From NCBI GenBank assembly GCA_011390535.1, contig JAABSF010000178.1, positions 1 to 6,183 on the forward strand: DNA of 6,183 nucleotides, given 5' to 3'. Origin of the DNA: Deltaproteobacteria bacterium. Its GTDB lineage: Bacteria > Myxococcota_A > Polyangia > HGW-17 > SLPX01. Positions 5,637 through 6,183 of the stretch are shown in pieces; the stretch's first letter is position 1, and the number at the start of each line of letters is the position of its first letter. Made by a program: the position numbers and the translations under genes. The notes below the pieces were generated by a model. The model searched no databases and was not told the origin of the DNA. It was given only the letters and a program-made list of their open reading frames with translations.

Positions 5637-5663
5637 TCTCAGAAATAATGATTTGATCTGAGA
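5637..5663. repeat. 7-bp inverted repeat upstream of the serpin promoter candidate
   Basis: TCTCAGA (5637-5643) and TCTGAGA (5657-5663) are perfect inverted arms around 13 bases. The same stretch also reads as a loose direct repeat (GATCTCAGAA, then GATCTGAGAA). It lies upstream of the proposed sigma-54 site and could be a regulator binding site, though closer than usual enhancer sites. Confidence 0.35.
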
Positions 5664-5829
5664 ATTTATCATAGATGCGAAAAGGGTTCGAAAGCTGTTT
5701 TTGGAGTTTATTTTGCTGATATTATTAGTTGATTCTGTTTTGTGATTGGTTTCTTTATTGTTTTACCTCAGCTCTGCGTATTCCTGCGTTTCCCATGGAG
5801 AAGGTTGCTGAGAGGGTGGTGATTCTGTA

Positions 5830-5869
5830 GGGATGATTTCAGATATTTCAGATATCTGAAACTCATCCC
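5830..5869. repeat. Strong hairpin: 17-bp stem with one bulged base and a 5-base loop
   Basis: GGGATGATTTCAGATAT (5830-5846) pairs with ATATCTGAAACTCATCCC (5852-5869) with a single unpaired C and loop TTCAG. Nested within is the perfect 16-bp palindrome TTTCAGATATCTGAAA (5846-5861), and TTTCAGATAT occurs twice in direct orientation (5837-5846, 5846-5855). CGAGA-G-TCTCG (5869-5879) follows at once. No U-run follows on either strand, so it is not a standard terminator. Confidence 0.85.
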
Positions 5870-5913
5870 GAGAGTCTCGTCGGATTTATGACACTGAGAG
5901 TTTGAAATACAGC

Positions 5914-5968
5914 GGGAATGCGTGTTCATCTCATCTTGGGGATTGCGTGTTCATCTCACCTTCGGGAT
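5914..5968. repeat. 25-bp tandem repeat, just over two copies
   Basis: The 30-base segments 5914-5943 and 5939-5968 agree at 27 positions and overlap by GGGAT, giving a 25-bp period. The shared core is TGCGTGTTCATCTCA, then C-T/C-C-TT and GGGAT. Differences are at the fifth, 21st and 25th positions. The third unit breaks off after GGGAT. Confidence 0.85.
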
Positions 5969-5973
5969 GAACA
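5948..5973. repeat. 8-bp inverted repeat TGTTCATC/GATGAACA within the second tandem copy
   Basis: TGTTCATC (5948-5955) pairs perfectly with GATGAACA (5966-5973) across 10 bases. An alternative pairing closes a CC-TTCG-GG tetraloop at 5959-5966. The first tandem copy lacks the right arm because the repeat diverges after GGGAT. Confidence 0.7.
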
Positions 5974-6103
5974 GGTGTTGTAATCCACATAAAAGATTGG
6001 TCTGTTGCTTTATCTTTTTTTTCGAATCCGAATCTGAGGTATGGGGCGTCCTATCTACAGATCCATGGAACCCAAATAATAAAAACCGATAAATAAGATT
6101 CAG

Positions 6104-6111
6104 AGAGGTGA
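6104..6111 (+). promoter_or_regulatory. Ribosome binding site for the gene starting at 6119
   Basis: AGAGGTGA closely matches the anti-Shine-Dalgarno complement and ends seven bases before ATG 6119-6121. A nearer ATG at 6111 opens a frame of only three codons (ATG TTT AAA TGA), so 6119 is the real start. Confidence 0.75.
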
Positions 6112-6118
6112 TGTTTAA

Positions 6119-6183
6119 ATGAAGGAATTAAAAAGAAAACGGAAGAGCTTTTTTATGTGGGTCTTTGTGGGGGCCTTTTGTCT
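6119..6183 (+). CDS. 5' end of a protein with a signal-peptide-like N-terminus, truncated by window end
   Basis: Only 21 codons are present. The start MKELKRKRKSFFMWVFVGAF has a strongly basic n-region (six Lys/Arg in the first nine residues) followed by a hydrophobic run, as in an export signal or signal anchor, so an envelope or secreted product is likely. A good ribosome binding site supports the start. It is divergent from the serpin and separated by the repeat-rich gap. The product cannot be identified. A Cys at position 21 might belong to a lipobox, but the following residues lie outside the window. Confidence 0.7.
   Translation, partial: MKELKRKRKSFFMWVFVGAFC

Larger units (their letters stand above)
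5552..6118. other. Divergent intergenic region rich in repeats and hairpins
   Basis: This 567-bp gap between the minus-strand serpin and the plus-strand gene at 6119 has no credible ORF. The serpin side (5552-5760) is AT-rich, with the sigma-54-like site and one inverted repeat. The middle (5830-5973) holds a long hairpin and a 25-bp tandem repeat sharing the motif GGGATGA/TCATC. The right end (5974-6103) has poly-T, a CGAATC direct doublet near 6022-6033 and AT-rich sequence, with no clear sigma-70 promoter for the next gene. Confidence 0.6.

Noticed and set aside
5914..5973. CRISPR array
   Set aside because: Only two copies of a 25-bp unit are present, directly abutting, with no spacers between them and no cas genes in the window.

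Overview
The window looks like an ordinary stretch of chromosome from a Gram-negative bacterium. It encodes two predicted lipoproteins and a secreted protein with a signal peptide and a tripartite C-terminal tail (Gly-rich stretch with Cys, hydrophobic segment, basic tail) of the MYXO-/JDVT-/GlyGly-CTERM kind. Base composition is moderate, with AT-rich gaps between genes. A possible sigma-54 site, the envelope gene content and the C-terminal tail would suit a deltaproteobacterial-type lineage (Myxococcota, Bradymonadales or relatives). That placement is inference; no phylogenetic marker is present.

Layout, left to right. Positions 1-393 (+) hold the last 130 codons of a UvrD/RecB-family helicase-nuclease (AddA/RecB-like), ending in its PD-(D/E)XK nuclease domain. 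It converges on five minus-strand genes. In their own reading order these are a lipoprotein serpin (5551-4229), a lipoprotein with NHL/beta-propeller-like repeats (3973-2954), a secreted NlpC/P60-type cysteine hydrolase (2954-2280), a YjbQ/UPF0047 protein (1988-1569), and a membrane protein with a zinc ribbon, two membrane helices and a GIDE-like domain (1426-434). At 6119 a divergent plus-strand gene begins with a signal-peptide-like N-terminus and runs off the window.

Only the NHL lipoprotein and the NlpC-like gene are clearly one transcriptional and translational unit: stop and start overlap as TAATG, and the Shine-Dalgarno site lies inside the end of the upstream gene. The other minus-strand genes are separated by 142-291 bp and probably have their own control. 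The serpin, propeller lipoprotein and NlpC-like enzyme all act outside the cytoplasm, so the middle of the window is an envelope or surface-protein neighbourhood. A functional link between the serpin and the pair is not demonstrated.

The noncoding DNA is the least ordinary part. The 567-bp divergent gap (5552-6118) carries a 10-of-12 match to a sigma-54 promoter ahead of the serpin, a 7-bp inverted repeat behind it, a 17-bp-stem hairpin, and a 25-bp tandem repeat whose second copy forms another hairpin. The gap at 1427-1568 carries two near-palindromic 16/17-bp boxes that are inverted copies of each other, followed by a degenerate 14-15-bp tandem repeat. I found no CRISPR array, tRNA, rRNA, insertion sequence or complete novel defence-type system.
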